Positions 33,154 through 44,610 of a DNA stretch of 64,000 nucleotides are shown piece after piece. The stretch's first letter is position 1; each line of letters starts with the position of its first letter. The notes beneath the pieces were generated by a model. It made no database searches and was not told the DNA's origin. It was given only the letters and a program-made list of their open reading frames with translations. Location: the NCBI RefSeq assembly GCF_026745355.1, contig NC_079210.1:30144616-30208615 (forward strand). Reading direction: 5' to 3'. Source of the DNA: Beta vulgaris subsp. vulgaris (Eukaryota > Streptophyta > Magnoliopsida > Caryophyllales > Amaranthaceae). A program made the position numbers and the translations under genes.

Positions 33154-34885
33154 CTTGTGATTGGAAGAACATCTCCACTTAGCAGGTTTGTCAATCCCCA
33201 TTACATATTTGGTAGTTACCTTAAAGCATATGATTGGTGTTAATTAAGACTTTTTAGGACAAGGAGGGACAATGAGGGGCCAAAACTGAAGTCAATGGAA
33301 GTTTGTAAGGTATTGGGCCTGATGGACCCAGTGACTTGATTGTCCAATCCCAACATGATGGTTTTGATGACTAATGGGAAAAGGATTGTGATTGGAAAGG
33401 TTTGGTAATGCCTAAACAGTGTTTGGTGACTACCCAAAAGCATACGATCTAGGGTTAATTTAGGCTTTTTAGTACAAAGAGAGACAATGGGGGTCCAAAA
33501 ATCAAGTCAATGGGATTTAGTGAAGTATTGGGCCTAATGGACCCAGTGACATGATTGTTCAATCCCCATTGGTTGGCTCTGATGACTAATGGGAAAAGAT
33601 TGTGATTGGAGAGGTTTGCTAATGGCCAACCAATGTTTGGTAATTACATAAAATCATATGATATGGGGTTAATTTGGGCTTTTTAGTACAAGGAGCAACA
33701 ATGGAGCCTCATAACTCAAGTCAATAGGGTTTGGTGAGGTATTGGGCGTAATGGACCCACTGGCATGATTGTCCCATTCCCATAGGATGGATTGTGATTG
33801 GATAGGTTTATTAATGCCCAAACCATGTTTGGTAATTATCTAAAAGCATATGATTCGAGGTTAATCTTTTTAGTACAAGGAGCGATAATGGAGCCCCATA
33901 TATGACTCAAGTCAATAGGGTTTGGTGAGGTATTGGACGTAATGGACCCACTGACATGATTTTCCCATCCTCATAGGATGGATTGTGATTGGAAAGGTTG
34001 GTAGTGCCAAAACCATGTTTGGTAATTACCTAAAAGCATATGATCTAGGGTTAATTTGGGCTTTTTAGTCCAAAGAGGGACAATGGGGGCCTAAAAATCA
34101 AGTCAATAAGGTTTCGTAAGGTATTGGGCCTAATGGACCTAGTGGCATGATTGCCCCATCCCCACATGATGGATTGTGATTGGATAAATTTGGCAATGCA
34201 CAATTTTTTTTTGGTAATTACCTAAAAGCATATGATCGGTTGTTAGTTTGGGGTTTTAGTATAAGGAGGGACAATGGAGGGTCCAAAAACTCAACTCAAT
34301 GGGGCTTGGTAAGGTATTAGGTCTAATGGATCCGGTGAATGATTGTCCAATTCCCATAGGATTCCTTTGATGAGTAATGATAGAGGATTGTGATTGGGAG
34401 AACTTTTTCCACTTAGTGGGTTTGGTAATTTCAAGAATATGTTTGATAGTTATCTAAAAGCATATGATCTAGGTTAATTTAGGCTTTTTAGTACAATGAG
34501 TGATAAAGGGGGCCCAAAACTCAAATCAATGGGGTTTAGTGAGGTATTGAGTCTAATGAACCTAATGACATGATTGGCCGATCCCCGTTGGATGGCTTTG
34601 ATAAGTAAAGATAAATAATTGTTATTGGGAGAACTTCCTCCATTATGAGGTTTGTTAACCCCGATAACATGTTTGACAGTTATCTTAAAGCATATGATTG
34701 GGGTTAATTTAGCTTTTTAGTACGAGAGACAATGGGGGCCCAAAACTCAACTCCATGTGGTTGGGTGAGGTATTGAGCACAGTGGACCTAGTGGCATGAT
34801 TGTGCAATCCCATATGATGGCTTTGATGACTAATGAAAATACCCTCCAATTAATAGTTTTAGTAATCCCTACACATGTTTGGTAA
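33154..34885 (+). repeat. T215 array, main block (about eight units)
   Basis: Unit starts (GATTGTGATTGG or variant) lie at ~33157, 33384, 33598, 33790, 33981, 34172, 34386 and 34617. Spacings of 214, 192, 191, 191 and 214 show two length classes, the short one lacking GACTAATGGGAAAA. Conserved words are AAAAGCATATGATC, GGGCTTTTTAGT and AAGTCAAT(G/A)GGG. No coding content. Confidence 0.92.
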
Positions 34886-35324
34886 TTTCCAAACTTGTTA
34901 TGAGCGCAGTAAAAACGAAAATTTCAAATTTCAAAAAGGATGGTTTGATAAAACCATGAAGTTTAAAATTTCGGCTTCCCTCTATTATGCCTGTCTTAAA
35001 TCTTATTATTATATTATTTGCATTCTATCTATCCATGCCACATTAAAAATTGATGAAGAAATCATGAATTTGTGATGGAGAAATCGTGAAATCGAAGTTT
35101 TAATTTTTGATTTTCGGGAACAAATTTTGGAAATTTTATTTCATTTTCTTCTCTATCATATTTGTAGATCCTTGAAATAGATGAACAAACATAAATTTGA
35201 TGATCGTATGTACACCATGAACGTCCGAATTTCCATTTAAATTGAGTTTTGAGTTTCAAAATGAAGAAACTCAAAATCAAAATCAAAATTCTAGGTCATC
35301 ATGAATTTAACAAAACATGCTCTG
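34886..35324. other. Unclassified insertion within the T215 array
   Basis: About 440 bp unrelated to T215, rich in AAAATC/GAAATTT phrases, lies between two partial T215 units. I see no inverted repeats or coding potential. Confidence 0.4.
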
Positions 35325-35393
35325 GATTGTTGTAAGATGTTGAGGTGTTGGGCCTAATGGAGCCAATGACTTGATTGTCTAATCCTCATAGGA
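35325..35393 (+). repeat. Partial T215 unit with LINE-B target site
   Basis: TTGGGCCTAATGGAGCCAAT and AATCCTCATAGGA are T215 text. AATCCTCATAGGA (35381-35393) pairs with AATCCTCAAAGGA at 40205-40217 as the 13-bp LINE-B target duplication with one mismatch. Confidence 0.8.
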
Positions 35394-35539
35394 GTTTTTT
35401 TTTTTTTTAAGAAGATAAGTAGATTAAACACAACTCCAAATACACCTAGACATTGCAAATGCAATCCAAACTACAAGCTGGACACACCCAGCTTATACAT
35501 TTTCAATCCATAGACGATCTCTATCCTTAACCTTGTCTG

Positions 35540-36064
35540 TCAATAATTGCAAAACTCTCCTTTCACACTACTTTGAATAAGCTGAACAGCCTTGCTATTT
35601 ATCATCACAACTCCTTCCCAGTAAGCTGTATTCCTAATTCTCCAAATGGTGTAAACTGTTGCAGCCAGAGCAGCTAAAACCACCTTCTTCTGAAAGCTTG
35701 AACCTTTATATCTGCCCCTGATCCATCTACACATCTGATGCATATTCCTAGCCTTCCAAGACACCCCTAGCCAACACATAACATGTTCAATACATTGGCT
35801 ACTGTAACAACAATCAAACATTAGGTGATTAACAGACTCTCCCTGCAGACCACAAATAGCACACTTATCATCAGCACATAAACCAAATTTTTTCAGTCTA
35901 TCCTTTGTTTTCAGTCTATTTTGCATCCCAAGCCATAAAACAAATCTGTGTTTAAGCTGAGACATTCTGTTCCAAACATAAGAGCACCAAGGAACTTTGA
36001 TATCACAACCATTCAGCGCTGTGTAGCATTTTTTGATGCTGTATGAACCATCAAGCAACCACAT
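35540..36064 (-). pseudogene. LINE-B ORF2 zf-RVT region and C-terminus
   Basis: The 174-aa frame has WNRMSQLKHRFVLWLGMQ and the zinc motif CAICG...VNHLMFDC, the hallmark of zf-RVT. It ends at a natural-looking stop with no RNase H following. Its N-terminus is joined by a frameshift at ~36055 to the reverse-transcriptase thumb. Confidence 0.82.
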
Positions 36065-37552
36065 CTCCTCCTAACTTCTCATTCATCTCATTTTTTGCTT
36101 GGCAAATGTATTTCCAAGCCCAACTTGCTGTAGGAGGAGCCCTGTACTGACTCCACTGTTGCTCTTTAATATAGATCTCACTCACCCACTTAACCCACAT
36201 ATTATCTTGCTTATGTGCTATACACCAAGCAAGCTTACCAACAGCAGCAATGTTCCAGTTAACAGTGCTTCTCAACCCTAAACCACCAGCTATTTTAGGT
36301 TGACAAAGCTTCTCCCATTTTATAGAACCAGGCCTAGTATCATTGTGAGTGCCTCTCCACAGGAAACATCTACAAATACTATTAACTTCATTCAGCACAC
36401 TTCTTGGAATGAGAAATAGTTGGCCCCAATAGGTGTGAAGACTCATTAATACACTGTTAACAAGCTGACACCTAGCAGCAAAAGACATATTCCTGGTACT
36501 CCAAACTGTAATTCTAATGACCATTTTGTCAATTATAGATTGACAGTCACTAGACTTCAACTTCTTAGTAGCAAAAGGTACTCCTAGATATTTAAATGGC
36601 ATCTGACCAGTTTGAAACCCACTAACCTCCTTCACTCTCTGAATAACCTCTTCACTCATCCCAGCATAATACACCTCAGATTTGCTTCTATTAACCTCCA
36701 ATCCAGATACATTAGAGAACATTTGAACACCTTGCAACAAGGTATAAATGGATCTAAAATCACCATTACAAAGAGCAGTAAGTCATCAGCAAAGCAGAGG
36801 TGAGCTAATTTCATAGCTTTGCACTTAGCATGAAACTTAAAGCCTTCTTGTTCTCCTATATAGTCAATTACTCTAGCCAGATAGTCCATACAAAGGGCAA
36901 AAAGTAAAGGAGACATAGGGTCTCCCTGCCTGAGACCCCTCTGAGCACCAAACAGATCTGAAAGAGCTCCATTAACCATAATTGAAAACCTAGGAGTAGT
37001 CACACATGTCATAATGAGATGAACAAATTCAGCAGGAAATCCCACACCTTCCATCATTTGCTGCAGAAATTGCCAATTCAATGTATCATAGGCCTTCTTG
37101 ACGTCAAGCTTCATCATGCAGCAAGCTCTAGTAGTTTTCCTATTATAGAGTTTAACCAAATCTTGACACAACAACACATTATGAAGAATACTCCTGCCAG
37201 CAACAAAAGCTCCCTGACTATAAGAGACAATATCTGGTAGAACTTTATTGAGTTTTTCACTGATCAACTTTGTGATGCACTTATAAAGCACTGAACAGCA
37301 GGCTATAGGCCTAAACTCAGTAACATTACTAGGACAATGTGTTTTAGGAATAAGAGTTAAGGTAGTAATATTAATTACCTTCAACAATTTTCCAGTCTTG
37401 AAGAAATCAAGGATGGCTTCAGTAACCTCATCCCCTACTATCTCCCAGCACTTCTTATAGAAGCAGCTATTAAAGCCATCAGCCCCTGGGGCCCTATCAT
37501 CAGGTATGCTGAACATGACTCTTCTCACATCTTCTTTGTCCACAGGGCACAT
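36051..37552 (-). pseudogene. LINE-B ORF2 reverse transcriptase
   Basis: Two overlapping frames (37552-36656 and 36740-36051) make up the domain. The first has APGADGFNSCFYK, EFRPIACCSVLYK, QGAFVAGRSI, KLDVKKAYDTLNW, RGLRQGDPMSP and the catalytic FADD (CFADDLLLF). A frameshift just after FADD (~36750) leads to the second frame with NRSKSEVYYAG, YLGVPF and GGLGLRS. The catalytic residues are intact but the protein is split. Confidence 0.88.
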
Positions 37553-37703
37553 CAGAATCTCTTATCTCTTCAGTAACAAACTTTCCTCTTGCAAGCAAAG
37601 GATTCAAGACAACTTGTTTTGCTCCTTGCCAGTAAACAAATTTTTATAGTATTCCAAGAAAGCTTTAGAGACCTTATCATGAGTCTCCACCCATTCACCT
37701 TGT

Positions 37704-38854
37704 TCATTGTGAATAGCATGATACTATTCTGCCTTCTTCTTGCTTAATGGCTTGATAAAAAAATTTAGTTTTCTCATCACCACACTTAAGCCATTTGAGT
37801 TTAGCTTGTTGTTGAAGCATGGCCTGCACACACTTCTTAGCCCTCTGAACTTTCCCCCTGGCACTCCTCTCCTGCTCAATACAATCAATATTCCCAGGGT
37901 TCTCATGAAGCTTATCTTGAATCATAGAAAACTCTTCAGTAGCTTGAATGAGATCCTTCTCAGCCTCTCCAAATCCCTGTTTCTTCAAATTTCTTAACAC
38001 CCCTTTAACTCTTTTCAATTTCTCTACCACCTGATACATGGGACATCCTTGGACTGGTAGTCTCCAAGCCTCCTGCACTGCATCCATCATTGTGCTATAA
38101 TAGCACCACATATTGCAGAATTTAAAAGGCCTTTTAATCAAAGGCACCTCATAAACTCTAAGCACTACAGGGGAATGATCAAAATCACCCTCTGGTAAAA
38201 AGGTTACAGCTGCCTGATCAAACCAGTCCAGCCAAATACTATTAGCAATTACCCTATCAATCCGGGAAAAAACCCTAGCTGCCCCCTCCTGCTTATTAGT
38301 CCAGGTAAAATACCTACCTGAAGCTTTCACATCAGCAAGACCACATTCATTCAAGCATTCCTTCATTGGCCTAATTTCAGCAACTCTAACAGTGCTTCCA
38401 ATTCTATCATCAACACTTGACAGAGCATTAAAATCACCCATAAGCACCCAACCACCTTCAACCTTCTTTGAAATCTCCCTAATGCCATCCCATAAGGCAC
38501 TCCTACTACTTATTTCATTAAACCCATACACAAATGTACAAAAGAAATCCTGCCCACCTTGTGTAGGCTTAACTTCACAATGAATATATTGACTTCTCAT
38601 GCTCAATATATTAACATGGAATGATGATGGACACCATCCTATAACAATCCTGCCATTATCATGCTGGGAATTATTATGAGTGAAAACCAACCTGGGCATA
38701 GATTAAGGTATACTTTGCCCAGATTAGGAGTTTTCACCCTCATTTCTAGAAGGCTGAACAGCTTAATATTCTGGGAAGAGAGAAATGATCTCACTTCTAA
38801 TTGCTTCGCCCTACTATTCAGCCCCCTAACATTCCATGTTAGGATACTATCCAT
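37704..38854 (-). pseudogene. LINE-B ORF2 endonuclease
   Basis: ORF2 starts MDSILTWNVRGLNSR at 38854. A frameshift at ~38690 leads to the 331-aa frame. AP-endonuclease motifs present are WNVRGLN, E in LLEMRVK, MGDFNAL, YFTWTNKQ, RIDRVIAN and GDFDHSPVV, so the catalytic D-H pair is retained. The linker ends KCGDEKTKFFYQ, the usual lead-in to reverse transcriptase. A further break separates it from 37552. Confidence 0.85.
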
Positions 38855-40084
38855 GAGGCATAGGGGCCTTCAACCCCTGCCCTTTTTCAACCCCTTCCTC
38901 CTCTGGAACTATGTCTCTGTTAACACCTTCCTCTTCTACCTCTGAATCCTTCATCTCATTTGCAATGCTTTCCTCAACATCATCAAGCAACGCATTAAAA
39001 GAGTTATGCACAACCACCTCAGGAGGCTGCACAACTTTTGCTACACCATTACCAACCACCTGAAACCCATCCTCATCCACTCTCACTGTTTTCTTTGGAA
39101 CCCATTTCTTAGTCACACCTCCCTTTCTACACTCATCTTCACCATGACCAATCCCCTCACACTTCTTACAATATGTTGGCCTCCATTCATACTCAACCTT
39201 CAGCTCCACTACACATCCATGTTCATTACAGAAAAAAATAACATCAGGTAGAGGTTGTTGAAGCTTAACCTCAACCAAAACCCTCGCAAACTGCAATCTA
39301 TCTTTTGACTTAGTCGCCTTGTCCATCCGTGCAGCAGGCCCAACTAGTCCAGCTATTTTGAATAAGCTTTTCTCACCCCAATATTTCAATGGTAACCCAG
39401 GTAGTTTTATCCATATGGGAACACTCCGGATACTCTCCTTATCCATAACCATATCAGCCTCCACATCCTAGTGATCACAGGTTTTCTGATCAAAAAACTG
39501 ATAACCATCCATAGTTACTTTCAAGCAAGACTCCACATATTTAAACCTCACTATGAATAACCCTTTCCTACCATCGCAGTTTTTTCAATCCCTAGGTGAC
39601 CCCAAACACGCCTAAAAAATCCATCCATCACCTTAAAAGGTGGATTAGCACCTAGAACATAGCAGACAACAGCCGAAGACCAGTATTCTACCTCTTCCTG
39701 AATGTCATCTGAATCTATCATAACTAAAGGAGAGGTTCTCACCTGATGTCGTTCCTGTTGCTCCACATCATCAGCCCATGACAGTCTACGAGCTGTTTCA
39801 GGTTTATTAGCTCCACTAGTTGTTGCAACTTTCCAATCCAAGATGACCCTCTGCTCTTGAGAAATCTTATCCTCCCGCATTATAGTAGTTGGCACCAGCA
39901 CATTCACCTCCTCAACCTCATTTTCCACCTCAGTCGCCTTCTCTACAATCGGACTCGGAACTTGTAGCTCACGAATACCAGTTACTTCATCAACCGATTT
40001 CGTCTTTTTGACCGGCGAGGACGACGGCCCCTTAGCCTTACTCTGACCTTTTTTAGCACTCTTTTTAGCTCTTCCTCTTGCCAT
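38847..40084 (-). pseudogene. LINE-B ORF1
   Basis: I choose MARGRAKKSAKKG at 40084 as the start because it is basic and opens the conserved part; the frame is open upstream to 40132. The DUF4283-like segment includes GVFRRVWGHLGI-like text, then IWIKLPGLPLKYW after a frameshift (39551 to 39464), ARVLVEVKLQQPLP and the knuckle CKKCEGIGHGEDEC (C-x2-C-x4-H-x4-C). An acidic C-terminus follows. Its TAG stop overlaps the ORF2 ATG in the 8-mer ATGGATAG (38847-38854). Confidence 0.82.
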
Positions 40085-40204
40085 GGCGCCAGCGCTTGCA
40101 CACCGGAGAAGAAGAAAACAAAATAGTGCCACGTTACTGTTCCATTGCTTCTAGAGAGAAGTTGGAGTTTCTCTCTCTAGATATAATGATTAACCACAGC
40201 TTTC

Positions 40205-40330
40205 AATCCTCAAAGGATTTCATGATGAGTAATGATAAAGGATTGTGATTAAGAGAACATCCCCCACTTAGTGGATTTGGTAATTTTCAAAACATGTGGT
40301 AGTTACCTAAAAGAATATGATCGAAGTTAA
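40205..40330 (+). repeat. T215 partial unit between LINE-B and LINE-C
   Basis: Contains the 5' copy of the LINE-B target site, then GATGAGTAATGATAAAGG, GTGATTAAGAGAACATC, GTAGTTACCTAAAAG and GTTAAT, where LINE-C begins. Confidence 0.85.
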
Positions 40331-40508
40331 TGGCTTCATGATTGGCTGGCCCAGCCCTTTCGGCATCACCTATCGGATTGAAGAGGCTCATGAAATGCTG
40401 CTTAATCATGGCTTCAATATCTTGATGATTGCTTATCCATTCACCATCCTGTCGTTGGAGCATGTGAATTGTTTGGCGCTTCTTCTTTGGCCGTAGCCTC
40501 CGGAACAT
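40331..40508 (-). pseudogene. LINE-C ORF2 linker remnant
   Basis: MFRRLRPKKKRQTIHMLQ...IKQHFMSLFNP is the segment between endonuclease and reverse transcriptase of plant LINEs. A stop at 40563 and a short gap separate it from the endonuclease frame. It ends at the junction with T215; the last codons of the open frame are already repeat sequence. Confidence 0.7.
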
Positions 40509-40562
40509 TAACTGGGAGGGTAAATCTCCACTTTGAGTATAGTGATTTCGTTGACGTTGACG

Positions 40563-41585
40563 CTAATAATCATATGCAACTTGGGTCTCCTGACATAAAG
40601 AGTGATGCTGCTGTGTGAAAAGTACGCCATCCTGCAAAGTATCAATATTTCCAGCATAATGTTGGAGACGTTCTAGCAATTTTTTCCAGTTGATACCCCA
40701 GAATAATTTCCTATCGAGACTCCAAGCCTTAAGACGATTTCGAAGCAAAGCCAACCTTCGAGATAAAACATAGGCCGAAGATTCGACAATATGTAATTCC
40801 CATATGTTAGTTACCATATATGTGACTTCCTGGAAACGAAGGCTCCAAGATTTTATTTGGTACGGTCGCTTCCCCGAAATCTGGGTCGGTTCCGTTTGAA
40901 GCAGAATCGGGGCATGGTCAGAAATTGTAATTGGCATGTTTTTAATAATGGAATCCGGGTGATCCGACAACCATGCCGGGGATGCATAAGCTCTATCCAG
41001 CCTTTCCATAATCAGATTATCATTAGCCCTGTTGTTCGTCCAAGTATAACGAGGGCCGGTGAAGGGAACATCTAGCACATGTAAATTAAGTTTCCATTCA
41101 AGTATCACTTCCCAACCTCGGATGAGTGCACTGCCTCCCAGTTTGTCAGAATAGAGATCCAATTGGTTGATGTCCCCAATGATCAAGTAATTAGTATAAG
41201 ATTGAAGAAGAGTAGATAAATCCCACCATTGGTTTGCTCGGAGATGGTATTGCGAAGCTCCATACAAAAACAAACAGTGCCACTGCTTACCATTCATTGC
41301 CGATATCTTACAAAACAAAAAGCTTTCCGACTGTTCCACTATATCTACACCAAAAGGATCCCAACAAAAAAGAACTAGCCTTCCCCGTGTTTCGCTAGCA
41401 TCTACCCCATGACAAAACGTCGGATTAGTTTTTTCAAACAACCTATGTACAAAGGACACACTACATTTTGTTTCTTGCAAAAATAAAAAACTAGGTTTGA
41501 ACTGCACTGGCATCCAGTGGATGAAAGGAATTGTCAGATTATCACCTGCATTTAATCCTCGACAATTCCAAGAGATGATGTTCAT
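40563..41585 (-). CDS. LINE-C ORF2 endonuclease, intact domain
   Basis: An uninterrupted 340-aa frame begins MNIISWNCRGLNAG at 41585, the natural ORF2 start. AP-endonuclease motifs in order are SWNCRGLN (~5-12), LQETK (~36-40), IGDINQLD (GDFN variant, ~136-142), YTWTNN (~181-186), MERLDRAYA (~193-201) and ITISDHAPI (~217-225). All catalytic residues are present. It would nick target DNA for priming, but the element has lost reverse transcriptase. It ends at a stop in the linker. Confidence 0.87.
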   Translation of the reverse strand: MNIISWNCRGLNAGDNLTIPFIHWMPVQFKPSFLFLQETKCSVSFVHRLFEKTNPTFCHGVDASETRGRLVLFCWDPFGVDIVEQSESFLFCKISAMNGKQWHCLFLYGASQYHLRANQWWDLSTLLQSYTNYLIIGDINQLDLYSDKLGGSALIRGWEVILEWKLNLHVLDVPFTGPRYTWTNNRANDNLIMERLDRAYASPAWLSDHPDSIIKNMPITISDHAPILLQTEPTQISGKRPYQIKSWSLRFQEVTYMVTNIWELHIVESSAYVLSRRLALLRNRLKAWSLDRKLFWGINWKKLLERLQHYAGNIDTLQDGVLFTQQHHSLCQETQVAYDY

Positions 41586-41728
41586 GATAACTGTGAAGGT
41601 TGCTTCGGGTCAACCGCACCACTGTTCGGGGAACCCTTTCGATGGTCGTACCCCCCTGTGAAGTCCATGTCATCTTCATCCATTGCTTGAGTATCCTCAA
41701 CACTAGCACTCTTGTTTTGTTTGAGACT

Positions 41729-43987
41729 CTAGTCCCCACTTGGTTCCATCGGCGAAGTGGTCGTTGGCCTCTTTTTGAGGAGCCTCGAAGTGATAGATGT
41801 ACCTGGTTCCACCCCGAGATCCCGATCCATAGTAACATCAGTGATGGCTTTTGCAATAGGCCCACCTTTAGCACCTGTGATACGAATGTTGAATCCACCC
41901 TTAGCATCCCAATTCTCATAGCGTTTTTTCCTTTTAAAACATTTTGCTTGATTCCCCACGACCGACATTCTTAGAGAGCTATCCATGGACATTGGTCTTC
42001 GAGGATGGCCATGTTGGCGCGTTTTGGTTGAAAAAGGAGCCGGAGGCACAGGTAGAGCTAGCACAATTTCTCGATGTGGCGAGATTTCTACCCCGCTAAG
42101 CTGAGACCCGAAATCAACCTGAAAGTCGTCCTCCTCCGAGCTTGTAAAAGTTATCTCAAGTGGAGTTGTGGGTGAGTAATTGTCTTCGGATGTCGAAAGA
42201 TTATCTGCTCGGCCTTCTGCATTTCCTGCCTGCAATAAGGGATTAAAAGGATCTGCCATAGGAGGGGGGGATAGACGAAATCTGTCAGTAATAAAGGTAG
42301 AAATATTTCTAAGTTCACGAGGCTCATCATACAAATTAACATCTACGAAGTGATCTGACTGATGTTCATTATAAATATAACCGAAATTATCCAAATGGGC
42401 AAGCTCCGCATTTCGTTCGATCCAATTACTCGGGCCCGCTTCATCAGGCCCGGGGGGAAGCATGGCCCGCCCGTAGGCAAGTAACCCTATGAGAGTAGTC
42501 GCTGGCGGCTGGATGAGACTGGGTGATGGCGGGGAGAAATCGGTCCTGTTTGGAAAATTTTGAGCACCTGAAACACAACACAGGTTAGTGAATCGCAGAT
42601 TTCCTTGGCCCCAACCATGATGGATTGAAGTAGCCCTTGCTTCCCTAGAACCGTATTGAATTTCACTAAGAGGTTGATGTTGACCAAAACCCGGCGGACC
42701 AGGAGCATTAAATATACTACCCCCTTTGTGTTGCCCAGTTGATGATGGAGGAATAGACGTGTTTAGGTCATCTAAATTTGTGGCTGGTGGAAAGTTCAGG
42801 TTTAAAGACGTGTTTGGTTCTGTGATATTATTGGCATGGTGAATTAAAAAACCATTCGGGTCGAGGCCTAACCCATATCGGGTCCCAGGCCTTGGGCTGA
42901 CGGTAGACCTAAGGTTGTGCTGGGGTGGGGTATCATGATAGGGTTGGGAATTTTGGTCATTGCCCTGGGATAAATCATCAGATAACATTTGAACATTTGC
43001 CCCCCGATAGAAATACGGCGAGGCATCATAGAACTCATCGGAGGAAATATCCGATAGAATTTGGCTTGGTAAATATAATTGAGGAAAGAGGTAAGGGTCT
43101 TGGCTTGGGAGGTCCATGTGTGGCCTGATTTGTAGTAGGTTAACTCGAGGATTGCGGTGAATAAAGCGATCAATGAGACCCCGAATTTGGTTTGTGTATA
43201 GTGGGACATCCTCTTGAGTTTGTAGCACTGTCATACCATGATCTTCAAGCTCACGTAACCGCGCCCTGATCATGTTTTAGGCTTCATAGGCCGACAAAGG
43301 GCATCTGCTTGTGTTATGACCAACACATCCACACTCCTTGCAAAACTTATACACACCTTCATAACGAAAATAAACCCACACCACTCTTCCATTTCCAAGA
43401 GGTAAGAAACATCCAGGAATCAAAGGTTTAGTAATGTCAATGACTAACCTGGCGCGGAGATAGGGTTGTTGAGGAAGGCCTGGCCCTTCATTATCAATCG
43501 CATCTACGAGTCCAACATGACTGAGCAAACGTACTGTCCATTCCGAGTTGAGATAAGCCCAGGGCAAATCTTGAATGCGAACCCAAATCTGAGCAATGTT
43601 GAAATTAACGCTTGAGGGGATTTGATGGGCAGAAATAGGTCAAAAAGTTATGATCTTGCCATCTATAAAAGATGTATTGAGCGCTAAAATTGCGTCCCTG
43701 TCCAATAGATTTGAGCACTCGAGAATGAAGTAGGGCCCAGTACGGAGAACCTGAATTGGTTCTCTTGTCTCCCAGTGGTTGTCAATGATATTGCTAACAT
43801 AACTCGTGTTTGGAGGAGAGTGGTAAAAAAACATCCCTACTACAGCATGGGACCATCGAATATTCGTGAGCATATTTGTCGGAGGGTGATGAATGAGTAT
43901 CCCCATTCGATGGAAATTTATGGGCCGGGGAACAGGTTGAAAGGATCTGTGGTGGGGGCGAGTGTTTTGAGAACGGTTGGTATTCAT
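41729..43987 (-). pseudogene. LINE-C ORF1
   Basis: Starts MNTNRSQNTRPHHRS at 43987. The DUF4283-like core (AVVGMFFYHSP..., YFILECSN, RDAILALN) continues after an in-frame stop near 43640 with WVRIQDLPWAYLN, ARLVIDITKPLIPG and the knuckle CKECGCVGHNTSRC (C-x2-C-x4-H-x4-C) near 43330. A second stop (43277) precedes a 514-aa Pro/Ser/Asn-rich tail (43273-41729), unusually long for this family. The stop lies 143 nt before ORF2. Confidence 0.8.
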
Positions 43988-44327
43988 TTTGTGTTTACTG
44001 GTAGGTAAATTAAGGGTTTGGTTAAATAAGGAAGTGAAAAACTGGAATTTATAGATGAAAAACCCAGAAAGAAAACCGCTGAAAAAATTACTGCATGATC
44101 TACATGATCAAGGATGACAGGTGTTGGAAAGAAGAATTGTGCATGAGGGCCATCTGGCGAAGTTGCAGACTTTTGCCGATAGACTTCAGCTGGAAAGATG
44201 AAGGCGGCGGGTAATGAATTGGTCTGGTGGGATTTTCGAAACTCAGAGATTTCCTAACTAGAGGGGTTTCTAATCCCTAGGTTTCTCGAGAGCGTCTCTC
44301 TCTTGGTTTCTCTCTCTAAAAGAGTTT

Positions 44328-44610
44328 GATCCCCATTGGATGACTTTGATGAGTAATGATAGTGATTGGGAGAATATCTTCCATCTAGTAGGTGTGGTAA
44401 TCCCCATAACATATTTGGTAATTGCCTTAAAGCATATGATTAACGTTAATTTGGGCTTTTTAGTACAAGGAGGGACAATGGGGGCCGAAAACTCAACTCC
44501 TTGGGGTTGGGTAAGGTATTGGGTCTAATGAACCATGTGGCAAATTGTGGAATGCTTTGATGACTAATGAGAACTCCCTCCACTTAATAGTTTTAGTAAT
44601 GCCCAACAAA
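44328..44610 (+). repeat. T215 array, last segment
   Basis: Begins GATCCCCATTGGATGAC and includes one full unit (AAAGCATATGATTA, GGGCTTTTTAGTACAAGG) and a partial unit with CTCCACTTAATAGTTTTAGT, a variant also seen at 34850. Confidence 0.88.

Larger units (their letters stand above)
35394..40204 (-). mobile_element. LINE-B, near full-length L1-type LINE
   Basis: A minus-strand LINE of 4.8 kb ends in A14 (T-run 35395-35408 on plus) and is bounded by a 13-bp target duplication in T215 sequence. It has ORF1 (basic N-terminus, DUF4283-like, CCHC) and ORF2 (endonuclease, reverse transcriptase, zf-RVT), but unlike LINE-A no RNase H domain: zf-RVT is followed only by a short tail and ~130 nt of 3' UTR. 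Four or five frameshifts inactivate it. Confidence 0.9.
40331..44327 (-). mobile_element. LINE-C, 3'-truncated LINE lacking reverse transcriptase
   Basis: A minus-strand LINE with ORF1 and an intact endonuclease stops shortly after the linker (near ...HFMSLFNPIGD) and runs straight into T215. It has no reverse transcriptase, no poly(A) and no target duplication. The flanking T215 text is out of phase (left side ends mid-unit, right side resumes ~90 bp further on). LINE insertions are normally 5'-truncated, so a later deletion at the 3' junction is the best explanation. Confidence 0.85.
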
